Assembly: GCF_002902965.1 (NCBI RefSeq)
Contig: NZ_CP026106.1
Coordinates: 1,550,001 to 1,614,000 of the forward strand
DNA length: 64,000 nt
Direction of reading: 5' to 3'
DNA from: Paraburkholderia hospita
GTDB lineage: Bacteria; Pseudomonadota; Gammaproteobacteria; Burkholderiales; Burkholderiaceae
The notes beneath the pieces were generated by a model, which saw only the letters and a program-made list of their open reading frames with translations, was not told the DNA's origin and searched no databases. A program made the position numbers and the translations under genes. Position 1 is the first letter of the stretch; every line of letters begins with the position of its first letter. This document shows, piece by piece, positions 35,268-42,787 of the stretch.

Positions 35268-37022
35268 GTGAGCAACAACGGCAACGAACGCAAGAAGAAG
35301 TCCCCCGACGAACTGCGCAGCCACCGCTGGTATGGCGTAAACGACCTGCGTTCGTTCGGCCATCGCTCGCGCACGGCGCAAATGGGCTACAGCCGCGAGG
35401 AATACGCGGGAAAGCCCGTCATCGCGATCCTCAACACGTGGAGCGAGATGAACCCGTGTCACACGCACTTCAAGCAGCGTGTGGAAGAGGTCAAGCGCGG
35501 CATCTGGCAGGCGGGCGGCTTTCCGATCGAGTTGCCGGTGCAGACCTTGTCGGAGCCGTTCCAGAAACCCACCACGATGCTCTACCGCAACTTCCTCGCG
35601 ATGGAAGCGGAAGAGACGCTGCGCTCGTATCCCGCCGACGGCGTCGTGCTGATGGGCGGCTGCGACAAGACCACGCCCGCGCTGCTGATGGGCGCGATCA
35701 GCATGGACCTGCCAACAATCTTTCTGCCCGCCGGCCCGATGCTGCGCGGTAACTGGAACGGCGCGACGCTCGGCTCCGGTTCGGACACGTGGAAGTACTG
35801 GGCCGACCTGCGCGCGGGCAAGATCACGGAAGAGGACTGGCAGGGCGTCGAAGGCGGCATTGCGCGCTCGCCGGGCCATTGCATGACGATGGGCACGGCG
35901 TCCACCATGACGAGCGCCGCCGAAGCACTCGGCTTCACGCTGCCGGGTTTCGCGTCGATCCCCGCGCCGGATTCGCGCCACGCGCAGATGTCCGCAAAAA
36001 CGGGCATGCGTATCGTCGAGATGGTGTGGGAAGACCTGAAGCCATCGGACATCCTCACCGTGAAGTCAATCGACAACGCGGTGACGACGTGCCTCGCGCT
36101 GTCGGGCTCGACCAACGCAATCGTGCACATGATTGCGCTCGCGCGCCGTGCCGGGATCGAACTGACGCTCGACCGTTACGACAGCATTTCGCGCCGCACG
36201 CCGGTGCTCGCGAACATCCGGCCGACGGGCGCGTACCTGATGGAAGACTTCTATTACGCGGGCGGCCTGCAGGCGATGCTCGCAGAACTGGGCGATCTGA
36301 TCGACCGCTCGCAGAAGACGGTGAATGGCCGCTCGCTTGGCGAGAACCTCGAAGGCGCGCAGATCTTCAACGACGACGTGATCCGCCGCCGCACCAATCC
36401 GCTGATGCCGGACAACGGTCTGGCTGTCCTGCGCGGCAACATCGCGCCCGATGGGGCCGTCATCAAGCCGGGCGCGGCCGAGCCGTATCTGATGGTGCAC
36501 ACGGGCCGCGCGGTGGTGTTCAAGGACTACAACGACATGGCCGCGCGCATCGACGACGACGCGCTCGATATCGACGAGAACTGCGTGATCGTGTTGCAGC
36601 ACGCGGGGCCTGTCGGTGCCCCGGGCATGCCTGAATGGGGCCAACTGCCACTGCCGAAGAAGGTACTGCAAAAGGGCGTGCGCGACATGCTGCGCATTTC
36701 CGATGCACGCATGAGCGGCACGAGCTATGGCGCCTGCGTGCTGCACGTGGCGCCGGAGTCGTTTATCGGCGGGCCGTTTGCGCTGGTGCGCGACGGCGAC
36801 ATGATCGAACTCGACGTGCCACAGCGCAAGCTGAACGTGCTGGTATCGGATGAAGAACTCGCGCGGCGCAAGGCAGAGTGGGTCGCGCCCGCGCCGAGAT
36901 TCTCACGCGGCTACGGCGCGATGCATCAGGTGCATGTGCTGCAGGCCGACAAGGGCTGCGACTTCGACTTCCTGCAACGCGATGGCGCGAGCGAATCGGC
37001 GGGTGAGCCGGAGATTCATTGA
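35268..37022 (+). CDS. IlvD/Edd-family sugar-acid dehydratase, second paralogue
   Basis: A 584-residue paralogue of the dehydratase at 8553, alike along its whole length, with cluster cysteines at residues 64 (NPCHTH), 132 (GGCDKT) and 205 (PGHCMTMG) and the [17 protein letters not shown] active-site segment. It should form a 2-keto-3-deoxy acid from an aldonate or aldarate using a [2Fe-2S] cluster. The start is GTG with GGAG upstream. It lies 113 bp after the DHDPS-family gene and 130 bp before a porin. The two paralogues sit in differently regulated clusters (LacI-type versus GntR-type sites), so they probably act on different acids. Confidence 0.85.
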   Translation: MSNNGNERKKKSPDELRSHRWYGVNDLRSFGHRSRTAQMGYSREEYAGKPVIAILNTWSEMNPCHTHFKQRVEEVKRGIWQAGGFPIELPVQTLSEPFQKPTTMLYRNFLAMEAEETLRSYPADGVVLMGGCDKTTPALLMGAISMDLPTIFLPAGPMLRGNWNGATLGSGSDTWKYWADLRAGKITEEDWQGVEGGIARSPGHCMTMGTASTMTSAAEALGFTLPGFASIPAPDSRHAQMSAKTGMRIVEMVWEDLKPSDILTVKSIDNAVTTCLALSGSTNAIVHMIALARRAGIELTLDRYDSISRRTPVLANIRPTGAYLMEDFYYAGGLQAMLAELGDLIDRSQKTVNGRSLGENLEGAQIFNDDVIRRRTNPLMPDNGLAVLRGNIAPDGAVIKPGAAEPYLMVHTGRAVVFKDYNDMAARIDDDALDIDENCVIVLQHAGPVGAPGMPEWGQLPLPKKVLQKGVRDMLRISDARMSGTSYGACVLHVAPESFIGGPFALVRDGDMIELDVPQRKLNVLVSDEELARRKAEWVAPAPRFSRGYGAMHQVHVLQADKGCDFDFLQRDGASESAGEPEIH

Positions 37023-37152
37023 ACTGCTCCGCATCTGACGATAGAGGCGCAACGCCATCCGTGTCTGGAGACAAGAACAGAGCAACAAGAACGCGCGCAG
37101 CGCGAAGAAACCACGCAACAACATCAATAACCAAGCCCAGGAGGGGATACGG

Positions 37153-38376
37153 ATGGAGAAGAAACACTATGCAGGCGTCAAGGCGGTGCTGGTGATCGGC
37201 GCGTCGCTGGCGACGGCGGCGCCCGCGTTCGCGCAAAGCAGCGTGACGCTGTACGGCATCGTCGATAACGGCATCGGTTATCAGTCGAGCTCGACGACGC
37301 TCGGTTCGACCACGGGCGGACATTCGGCCTTCAAGATGGTCACGGGCGTATGGGCGGGCAGCCGCTTCGGCCTGAAGGGCGCAGAAGACCTCGGTGGCGG
37401 TACGAAGGCGATCTTCACACTGGAAGAGGGCTTCAGCGCGAACAACGGCGCGATGTCGACGAGCAACCTGATGTTCAGCCGCCAGGCGTTCGTCGGCGTG
37501 TCGAACAGCACCTATGGCTCGCTGACGGCTGGCCGCCAGTACGCGTCGTACTACCAGCTGCTGTCGCCGTATAGCCCGACGACGTGGCTGACCGGTTTCT
37601 ACGGCGCGCACGCGGGCGACGTCGACGGTCTCGATACGATCTATCGCGCGAACAATACGCTGCTGTACATGTCGCCGCAGCTTTACGGCTTCAAGTTCAG
37701 CGGCTCGTATTCGTTTGGCGGCGTGGCGGGCAGCGCGTATCAGGGCTCGACGTGGAGCACGGCGGTCCAGTATTCGCAAGGCCCGATCGGCATCGCGGTG
37801 GGCTTTTCGAAGATCAACAACTCGAACGTGAATGGCGGCACGTTCGGCACCGATACGACGACGTCGAACGCGGGCGCGCAGGCGGGCGTTTCGGCCGTGA
37901 CCAACGGCTACCAGTCGGCACGCGCGCAGCAGCGCTTCGCCGTCGGCGGGGGTTATACGTTCAACAGCCAGTTCGACATCACGGCGACGTATTCGAACGT
38001 GCAGTACATTCCGGGCATCGGTTCGGGCTTCCACGACCTGTCGATCTGGAACTCGGGCGGCGTCGTGCTGCACTGGAAGCCGACGGCCGCATGGGATCTC
38101 GCAACGGGCTACGCTTACACGCGCGCGACGAAGGCCAACGGCATCACGAGCAGCGCGTCGTATTCGCAGGTCAACCTGTCCGAGTACTACTCGCTGTCCA
38201 AGCGTACGGGTCTGTATGCGTTGCAGGCGTATCAGCGCGCGAACGGCCAGACGCTCGGCACGGGCGGCCGCAGCATCATCAACGCCACGGCAACGATCGG
38301 CGACGGCTTCAATTCGACGCCGTCGTCATCGCGCAGCATGGTCGGTGTGGGCGTCGGCATGGTGCATCGGTTCTGA
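37153..38376 (+). CDS. General porin (Gram-negative Omp, Burkholderia type)
   Basis: A 407-residue outer-membrane porin forming a 16-stranded trimeric barrel. A signal peptide (MEKKHYAGVKAVLVIGASLA, cleavage after AFA) is followed by the standard SSVTLYGIVDNGIGYQSS start, GSRFGLKGAEDLGGGTKAIF, FSRQAFVGVSN and YGSLTAGRQ; the last residue is Phe, as needed for barrel assembly. AGGAGGGG precedes the ATG. Sitting last in the operon with a sugar-acid dehydratase and a DHDPS-family gene, it may admit the acidic sugar. A strong terminator follows at 38407. Confidence 0.9.
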   Translation: MEKKHYAGVKAVLVIGASLATAAPAFAQSSVTLYGIVDNGIGYQSSSTTLGSTTGGHSAFKMVTGVWAGSRFGLKGAEDLGGGTKAIFTLEEGFSANNGAMSTSNLMFSRQAFVGVSNSTYGSLTAGRQYASYYQLLSPYSPTTWLTGFYGAHAGDVDGLDTIYRANNTLLYMSPQLYGFKFSGSYSFGGVAGSAYQGSTWSTAVQYSQGPIGIAVGFSKINNSNVNGGTFGTDTTTSNAGAQAGVSAVTNGYQSARAQQRFAVGGGYTFNSQFDITATYSNVQYIPGIGSGFHDLSIWNSGGVVLHWKPTAAWDLATGYAYTRATKANGITSSASYSQVNLSEYYSLSKRTGLYALQAYQRANGQTLGTGGRSIINATATIGDGFNSTPSSSRSMVGVGVGMVHRF

Positions 38377-38406
38377 CGCTGTACGACGTAGCTAAAGCAG
38401 GACAGG

Positions 38407-38431
38407 GCGCCGCGCTTGCGGCGCTTTTTTT
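38407..38431 (+). terminator. Rho-independent terminator after the porin gene
   Basis: GCGCCGC, loop GCTT, GCGGCGC, then seven T. A textbook intrinsic terminator, 31 bp after the porin stop codon. Confidence 0.92.
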
Positions 38432-38463
38432 ATGGAGTGTGCGGGATAGCTGAAGCACAAAAC

Positions 38464-38502
38464 AAAACCCGCCCGATGCATGAAGCGAGCGGGCGGGTTT
38501 TT
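38464..38502. terminator. Bidirectional terminator between porin and aldolase genes
   Basis: A 12-bp perfect stem, AAAACCCGCCCG (38464-38475) and CGGGCGGGTTTT (38490-38501), with T-rich sequence on both strands. It lies 18 bp beyond the garL-type aldolase stop (minus strand) and backs up the porin terminator. Confidence 0.88.
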
Positions 38503-38519
38503 CGGAACATGCAACGCGT

Positions 38520-39290
38520 TTAGCCAGCCGACTTAAACCTCGCCGCAAGCTGCTCGGCGTTACGCGCAAGCAGGCCGATGTCGGACCCAACGGCAGTGAA
38601 CAGACAGCCGAGATCGATATAGTGCCGCGCAAGCGCTTCATCGCCGATCAGAATGCCCGCAGGCTTGCCCGTCGCGACAATGCGTTTGATCGCCTCGTCG
38701 ACGGCTGCCTGCACATCGGGATGCTTGAGATCGCCCACGTGCCCGAGTGCCGCCGACAGATCGCCCGGCCCGATAAAGATGCCGTCGACACCTTCGACGG
38801 CCGCAATCCGCTCCAGATTCTGCAAGCCGAGCCGGCTCTCGATCTGCACGAGCACGCATAGTTCGCTCGCGCAAAGCTTCGGATAATCCTTGATGCGCCC
38901 AAAGTCCGACGCTCGCGCCGTCGATGCATAGCCGCGCACGCCTTCCGGCGGATAGCGGGTGAACGACACGGCATCGCGCGCTTCGTCTTCGGTTTCGACG
39001 TAGGGAATCAGCAGCGTTTGCGCGCCGCTGTCGAGCAGGCGCTTGATCGTCACCATGTCGTTCCACGGCGGCCGCACGACGGGATGCGTCGGCGTGCCCG
39101 CGCACGCTTGCAACTGGCTGTGAACCATCGGCAGTTCGTTGGGCGAATGTTCCATGTCGAGCAGCAGCCAGTCGAAACCCGAACCCGCCAGGATTTCGAC
39201 CGACACGTTGCTAGCAAGGCTCGACCACAAGCCGATCTGCTGACGCCCGGCCTGCAGCGCGCGTTTGAATGGATTCTCCGGAAGCTTCAT
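38520..39290 (-). CDS. garL: HpcH/HpaI aldolase, ketodeoxyglucarate aldolase GarL type
   Basis: A 256-residue class II aldolase, the same length as E. coli GarL, which cleaves 5-keto-4-deoxy-D-glucarate to pyruvate and tartronate semialdehyde. Motifs: GLWSSLASNVSVEILAGSGF, WLLLDMEHSPNEL, the metal-site Glu in LVQIESRLGLQN, the Asp in IFIGPGDLSAALG, and YPPEGVRGYAS. The start at 39290 has GGAG at good spacing; ATG 39302 lacks one. It is last in an operon with hyi, an MFS importer and uronate dehydrogenase, which fits galactarate-type metabolism. A related substrate (other 2-keto-4-hydroxy acid) is the main alternative. Confidence 0.82.
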   Translation of the reverse strand: MKLPENPFKRALQAGRQQIGLWSSLASNVSVEILAGSGFDWLLLDMEHSPNELPMVHSQLQACAGTPTHPVVRPPWNDMVTIKRLLDSGAQTLLIPYVETEDEARDAVSFTRYPPEGVRGYASTARASDFGRIKDYPKLCASELCVLVQIESRLGLQNLERIAAVEGVDGIFIGPGDLSAALGHVGDLKHPDVQAAVDEAIKRIVATGKPAGILIGDEALARHYIDLGCLFTAVGSDIGLLARNAEQLAARFKSAG

Positions 39291-39354
39291 CGTGTTCTCC
39301 ATAGAAGGGAACCGCAGGGAGTTGCAACACAGAGTGCGCCGGGCGGCGCGTCGA

Positions 39355-40170
39355 TCAGCGCCGGACGTTGCGTTGTTCGGGCGGCGTGTAGTCGATCGTC
39401 ACGAAGCCGCCGCCCTGAAAACGCTGCGCGACGGGGTCGAGCGGATTCGGCTGCTTCAGGATTTCGTCGGCGTAATCTTCGGCGTTCTGCTTCGGTTGAT
39501 AGCCGAGCGGCGCTGCCGCGGAATTGTCCCAGTAGCTGCGCGTGTTGTTCGACACGCCCCAGACCGCCTGAAAACCAAGGTCGGGCACATTGATGCAACG
39601 GTCGATGAGATGCAGAAAATCGTCGTGACCAAGCCAGGTGCTGAGGTGCCGGAACTCCGTCGGCTTTTCGATGCAACTGCCGATGCGGATGCACACGCTC
39701 TCGATGCCATGCTTGTCCCAGTACATGCGCGCGAGCGATTCGCCCCACGCCTTGCTGAGCCCGTAAAAACCATCGGGGCGAAACGCGCAGTCGAGCGTGA
39801 GCTTGTCTTCGACGGGATACATGCCGATCGCATGATTCGAGCTCGCGAAGATGATGCGGCGCACGCCATGCCGCCGCGCGCCTTCATACACTTCGACGAG
39901 GCCGCGCAGATTGTTTTCGATGATTTCGGGCAGCGGCCGTTCGACGCTCGTGCCCGCCATGTGGATCAGCACGTCGACGCCTTGCATCAGCCGGTCGACC
40001 ACGGCGGAATCGCGCAGATCGCCGTGCATCACGTCCTCGCCATCGAACAGCGGTTCCAGTGCGCGCGAGCCTGCCGCGGACCGCAAGTTCACGCCACGCT
40101 GGTTCAGCGCGGCGCGCAGGAAGCGGCCTAGCTGACCGCCCGCACCGCTCAACGCAATCTTTTTCGTCAT
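39355..40170 (-). CDS. udh: Uronate dehydrogenase (NAD+)
   Basis: A 271-residue SDR-type uronate dehydrogenase that oxidises D-galacturonate or D-glucuronate to the aldarolactone with NAD+. The glycine motif is LSGAGGQLGRFLR (residues 7-19), catalytic residues are Ser in IIFASSNHAIGMYP (near 111), Tyr136 and Lys140 in FYGLSKAWGE, and the family segment FRHLSTWLGHDDFLHLIDR is present. Length and residue numbers match characterised Udh enzymes. This step opens the oxidative galacturonate pathway; the lactonase and aldarate dehydratase are not evident nearby. Downstream of the MFS importer by 37 bp and upstream of garL by 64 bp. Confidence 0.88.
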   Translation of the reverse strand: MTKKIALSGAGGQLGRFLRAALNQRGVNLRSAAGSRALEPLFDGEDVMHGDLRDSAVVDRLMQGVDVLIHMAGTSVERPLPEIIENNLRGLVEVYEGARRHGVRRIIFASSNHAIGMYPVEDKLTLDCAFRPDGFYGLSKAWGESLARMYWDKHGIESVCIRIGSCIEKPTEFRHLSTWLGHDDFLHLIDRCINVPDLGFQAVWGVSNNTRSYWDNSAAAPLGYQPKQNAEDYADEILKQPNPLDPVAQRFQGGGFVTIDYTPPEQRNVRR

Positions 40171-40207
40171 GATGAAGCCTTATGGGAGGTAGCAGGTATC
40201 CAGAAGA

Positions 40208-41518
40208 TCAGCGGCCCGATGTCGGCTGCTCCGCCAGTTCCGCGGGCACGCCGACATGCGCGGACGACTCGCCGTGGGTGATCAGCTTCCACGCGACCGT
40301 CGCGCCGATGATGTCGAACAGCATCAGACAGACGAACAGCGGGTTATAGCCGAGAGTAGCCGCCAACGCGCCGACGATCAACGAGAAGATCATCCCGCCC
40401 AGCCAGCCGAACATGCCGGAGAGGCCCGTCGCGGTGCCGACTTCGTGCTGGCCGAACACGTCGGACGCGAGCGTGAACAGCGCGCCGGAAATCGCCTGGT
40501 GAGCGAAGGCGCCCATGCAGAACAGCGCGATCGCGACATACGGGCTGGCCGCGAGGCCGATGCACGCAGGGCCGACCATCAGCACCGCGCCGCAGATGAT
40601 GACCAGCTTGCGCGACGTGATCAGCGACGCGTTGAAGCGGCGAATGAAGAACGGCGCGAGGTAGCCGCCGACCAGGCACCCGAGGTCCGCGGCGAGGAAC
40701 GGCATCCAGCCGAACAGCGCGATCTCCTTCAGGTTCATGTGACGCACGGTGAACAGGTAGAGCGGAATCCAGAAGTTGAAGGTTTGCCATGCCGGTTCGG
40801 CGAGAAAACGCGGAATCGCGATACCCCAGAAGCGGCGCGTCGACAGCACGTGACGCCACGACGGACGCATCGTCGCGTCCTGCGTGGGCCGCTCCTGGCC
40901 AGACAGAATGTATTGACGCTCGTCCGTCGAGAGATTCGGATGATCTTCGGGCTTGCGGAAGAACACGAGCCACAGCGCCACCCAGATAAACGCCGAGCCG
41001 CCCGTGACCACAAAGGCCATTTGCCAGTTGAACGTGAGGATGCAGTACACGACGAGAGGCGGTGCGAGCATCGCACCGATCGACGTGCCCGTGTTGAGCC
41101 AGCCTGTCGCGATCGAACGTTCTTTCGCCGGGAACCATTGGCTGATCGTCTTCATGCCCGCCGGAAAAATGGCCGCTTCGCTCATGCCGAGCAGGCCGCG
41201 GAAGAACGCCAGCGACGTCCAGCCGGTGGCAAGACCGTGCAGCATGTTCGACGCGGCCCAGGCGATCGCGAAAATCGCAAAGCCGATCTTGAGACCGACG
41301 AAGTCGAGGATATAACCCGCAACGGGCTGCATCACCGTGTACGCGCCCTGGAACGCCGCGACGACATACGAGTATTGCTGCGTCGTCATGTGCAGCTTTT
41401 CGGTGAGCGTCGGGGCGGCGACGGACAGCGAGCTGCGCGCGAGATAGTTGAAGACGGTCCCGAGCATGATGAGCCCGATGATCCACCAGCGTAAACCTTT
41501 GATCGTATGGCGTTGCAC
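40208..41518 (-). CDS. MFS hexuronate-type importer (ACS family, ExuT-like)
   Basis: A 436-residue 12-TM ACS-family symporter. The start region RWWIIGLIMLGTVFNYLARS, then LSVAAPTLTEKLHM, is typical of ExuT/GudP-type transporters, and ISQWFPAKERSIATGW lies between TM4 and TM5. The start is GTG 41518, with TAGGAG upstream; ATG 41545 lacks a ribosome site. Its place between hydroxypyruvate isomerase and uronate dehydrogenase indicates uptake of D-galacturonate or D-glucuronate across the inner membrane. The precise uronate preference is not readable. Confidence 0.83.
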   Translation of the reverse strand: MQRHTIKGLRWWIIGLIMLGTVFNYLARSSLSVAAPTLTEKLHMTTQQYSYVVAAFQGAYTVMQPVAGYILDFVGLKIGFAIFAIAWAASNMLHGLATGWTSLAFFRGLLGMSEAAIFPAGMKTISQWFPAKERSIATGWLNTGTSIGAMLAPPLVVYCILTFNWQMAFVVTGGSAFIWVALWLVFFRKPEDHPNLSTDERQYILSGQERPTQDATMRPSWRHVLSTRRFWGIAIPRFLAEPAWQTFNFWIPLYLFTVRHMNLKEIALFGWMPFLAADLGCLVGGYLAPFFIRRFNASLITSRKLVIICGAVLMVGPACIGLAASPYVAIALFCMGAFAHQAISGALFTLASDVFGQHEVGTATGLSGMFGWLGGMIFSLIVGALAATLGYNPLFVCLMLFDIIGATVAWKLITHGESSAHVGVPAELAEQPTSGR

Positions 41519-41646
41519 TGCATGTCTCCTACGGATGACGGCCATCGCGTGTCGCTTGCGATGCCGTCTGGATGAGTCTGTGTATGGTTGGCGCGAGGTT
41601 GTGACTGCTGCGGCTTGCGCCGCGCCGCAGCAGCGTGATCAGGCAA

Positions 41647-42423
41647 TCAGAGGTAGGCAGCCGTCCAGCCGAGGCCCGCTGCCGTGGTCGTGGCGGGCTT
41701 GTACTCGCAACCGACCCAGCCGTCATAGCCGATCGTGTCGAGATGGCTGAACAGGAACGGGTAGTTGATCTCGCCCGTACCGGGTTCGTGGCGGCCGGGG
41801 TTATCCGCGAGCTGGATATGCGCGATACGCGGCAGATGCTTCTGGATGGTCGCGGCGACTTCGCCTTCCATCCGCTGCATGTGATAGATGTCGTACTGCA
41901 AATAGATGTTGTCGCCGCCAGCCTCGTCGATCAGATCGAGTGCCTGTTGCGTGCGGTTCATGTAGAAACCTGGGATATCGAACGTATTGATCGGCTCGAC
42001 CAGCAGGCGGATGCCCGCCTGTTTCAACTTTGCCGCGGCGAAGCGCAGGTTGCCGACGAATGTCTCGCGAATCATGTCCTGATCGACGCCCGCTGGCGCG
42101 ATGCCCGCCAGCACGTTCAGCTGCTTGCAACCCAGGGCGCGCGCGTAGTCGATCGCGGTGCCGACGCCTTCCTGAAACTCACCGACGCGCTCCGGCAGAC
42201 ACGCGATGCCGCGCTCGCCGCTAGCCCAGTCGCCCGCCGGCAGGTTATGCAGCACCTGTTCGAGGCCGTGCTGGTGAAGCAGCGCAGCGAGTTGGTCCTT
42301 TTCGTAAGCGTACGGGAACAGATACTCGACGCCCTTAAAACCGGCCTTCGACGCAGCGGCAAAACGCTCCGGGAAATCATGCTCGGTGAAGAGCATCGTC
42401 AGATTGGCGCAGAGTTTTGTCAT
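41647..42423 (-). CDS. hyi: Hydroxypyruvate isomerase
   Basis: A 258-residue TIM-barrel isomerase, the same length as E. coli Hyi, interconverting hydroxypyruvate and tartronate semialdehyde. Family marks: MTKLCANLTMLFTEHDFPER, FKGVEYLFPYAYEK, the metal-binding glutamates and aspartates in LLVEPINTFDIPGFYMN, LQYDIYHMQRMEG, HIQLADNPGRHEPG and WVGCEYKP. Tartronate semialdehyde is the product of the GarL-type aldolase in the same operon, so the two steps link. First gene of the hyi-MFS-udh-garL operon; promoter shared with the divergent polygalacturonase gene. Confidence 0.87.
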   Translation of the reverse strand: MTKLCANLTMLFTEHDFPERFAAASKAGFKGVEYLFPYAYEKDQLAALLHQHGLEQVLHNLPAGDWASGERGIACLPERVGEFQEGVGTAIDYARALGCKQLNVLAGIAPAGVDQDMIRETFVGNLRFAAAKLKQAGIRLLVEPINTFDIPGFYMNRTQQALDLIDEAGGDNIYLQYDIYHMQRMEGEVAATIQKHLPRIAHIQLADNPGRHEPGTGEINYPFLFSHLDTIGYDGWVGCEYKPATTTAAGLGWTAAYL

Positions 42424-42535
42424 GGCGTGTCTCGCTCCTGATGTCGGGCGGTGCTGCAAACGCATGGCCGGGCGAGGGCGCCGGATCATACGCGTTGGGG
42501 TTTTTCTATGTCAGACATCGTCGCTTTTGAGAAAC

Positions 42536-42705
42536 AAGTTGTCAAGCAAATAGTGCGTTGTCTTAGGGGCATCCCTGGTTCGATAGGATTCGGTGAGAAT
42601 GGCTACAAGCCGCTTGTAATCTCAATATGCGTGAATAAGACACGAATTTCTCGACCCGATAAAGTTGACGAATCACACTTGACACTTATCAAGTTGTTTT
42701 ACAAC
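42536..42705. promoter_or_regulatory. Operator-like sites in the hyi/polygalacturonase divergent promoter
   Basis: Two motifs resemble those at 34116-34171: AGTTGTCAAGC (42537-42547), one base different from GTTGTCAAAC over its last ten, and the dyad GTTGT-TTT-ACAAC (42693-42705), one base from GTTGT-TTG-ACAAC. Another short dyad, ACTTGA...TCAAGT, lies at 42677-42694. The 364-bp gap otherwise holds no gene. A shared GntR-type regulator is inferred. Confidence 0.6.
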
Positions 42706-42787
42706 AATGTCTCCGTCGCGATCCGGCAAAACGTACGGATTGCGCGAACGATCCCCATCGAAGCAGGCAGAGGACAAGGAGACATCG

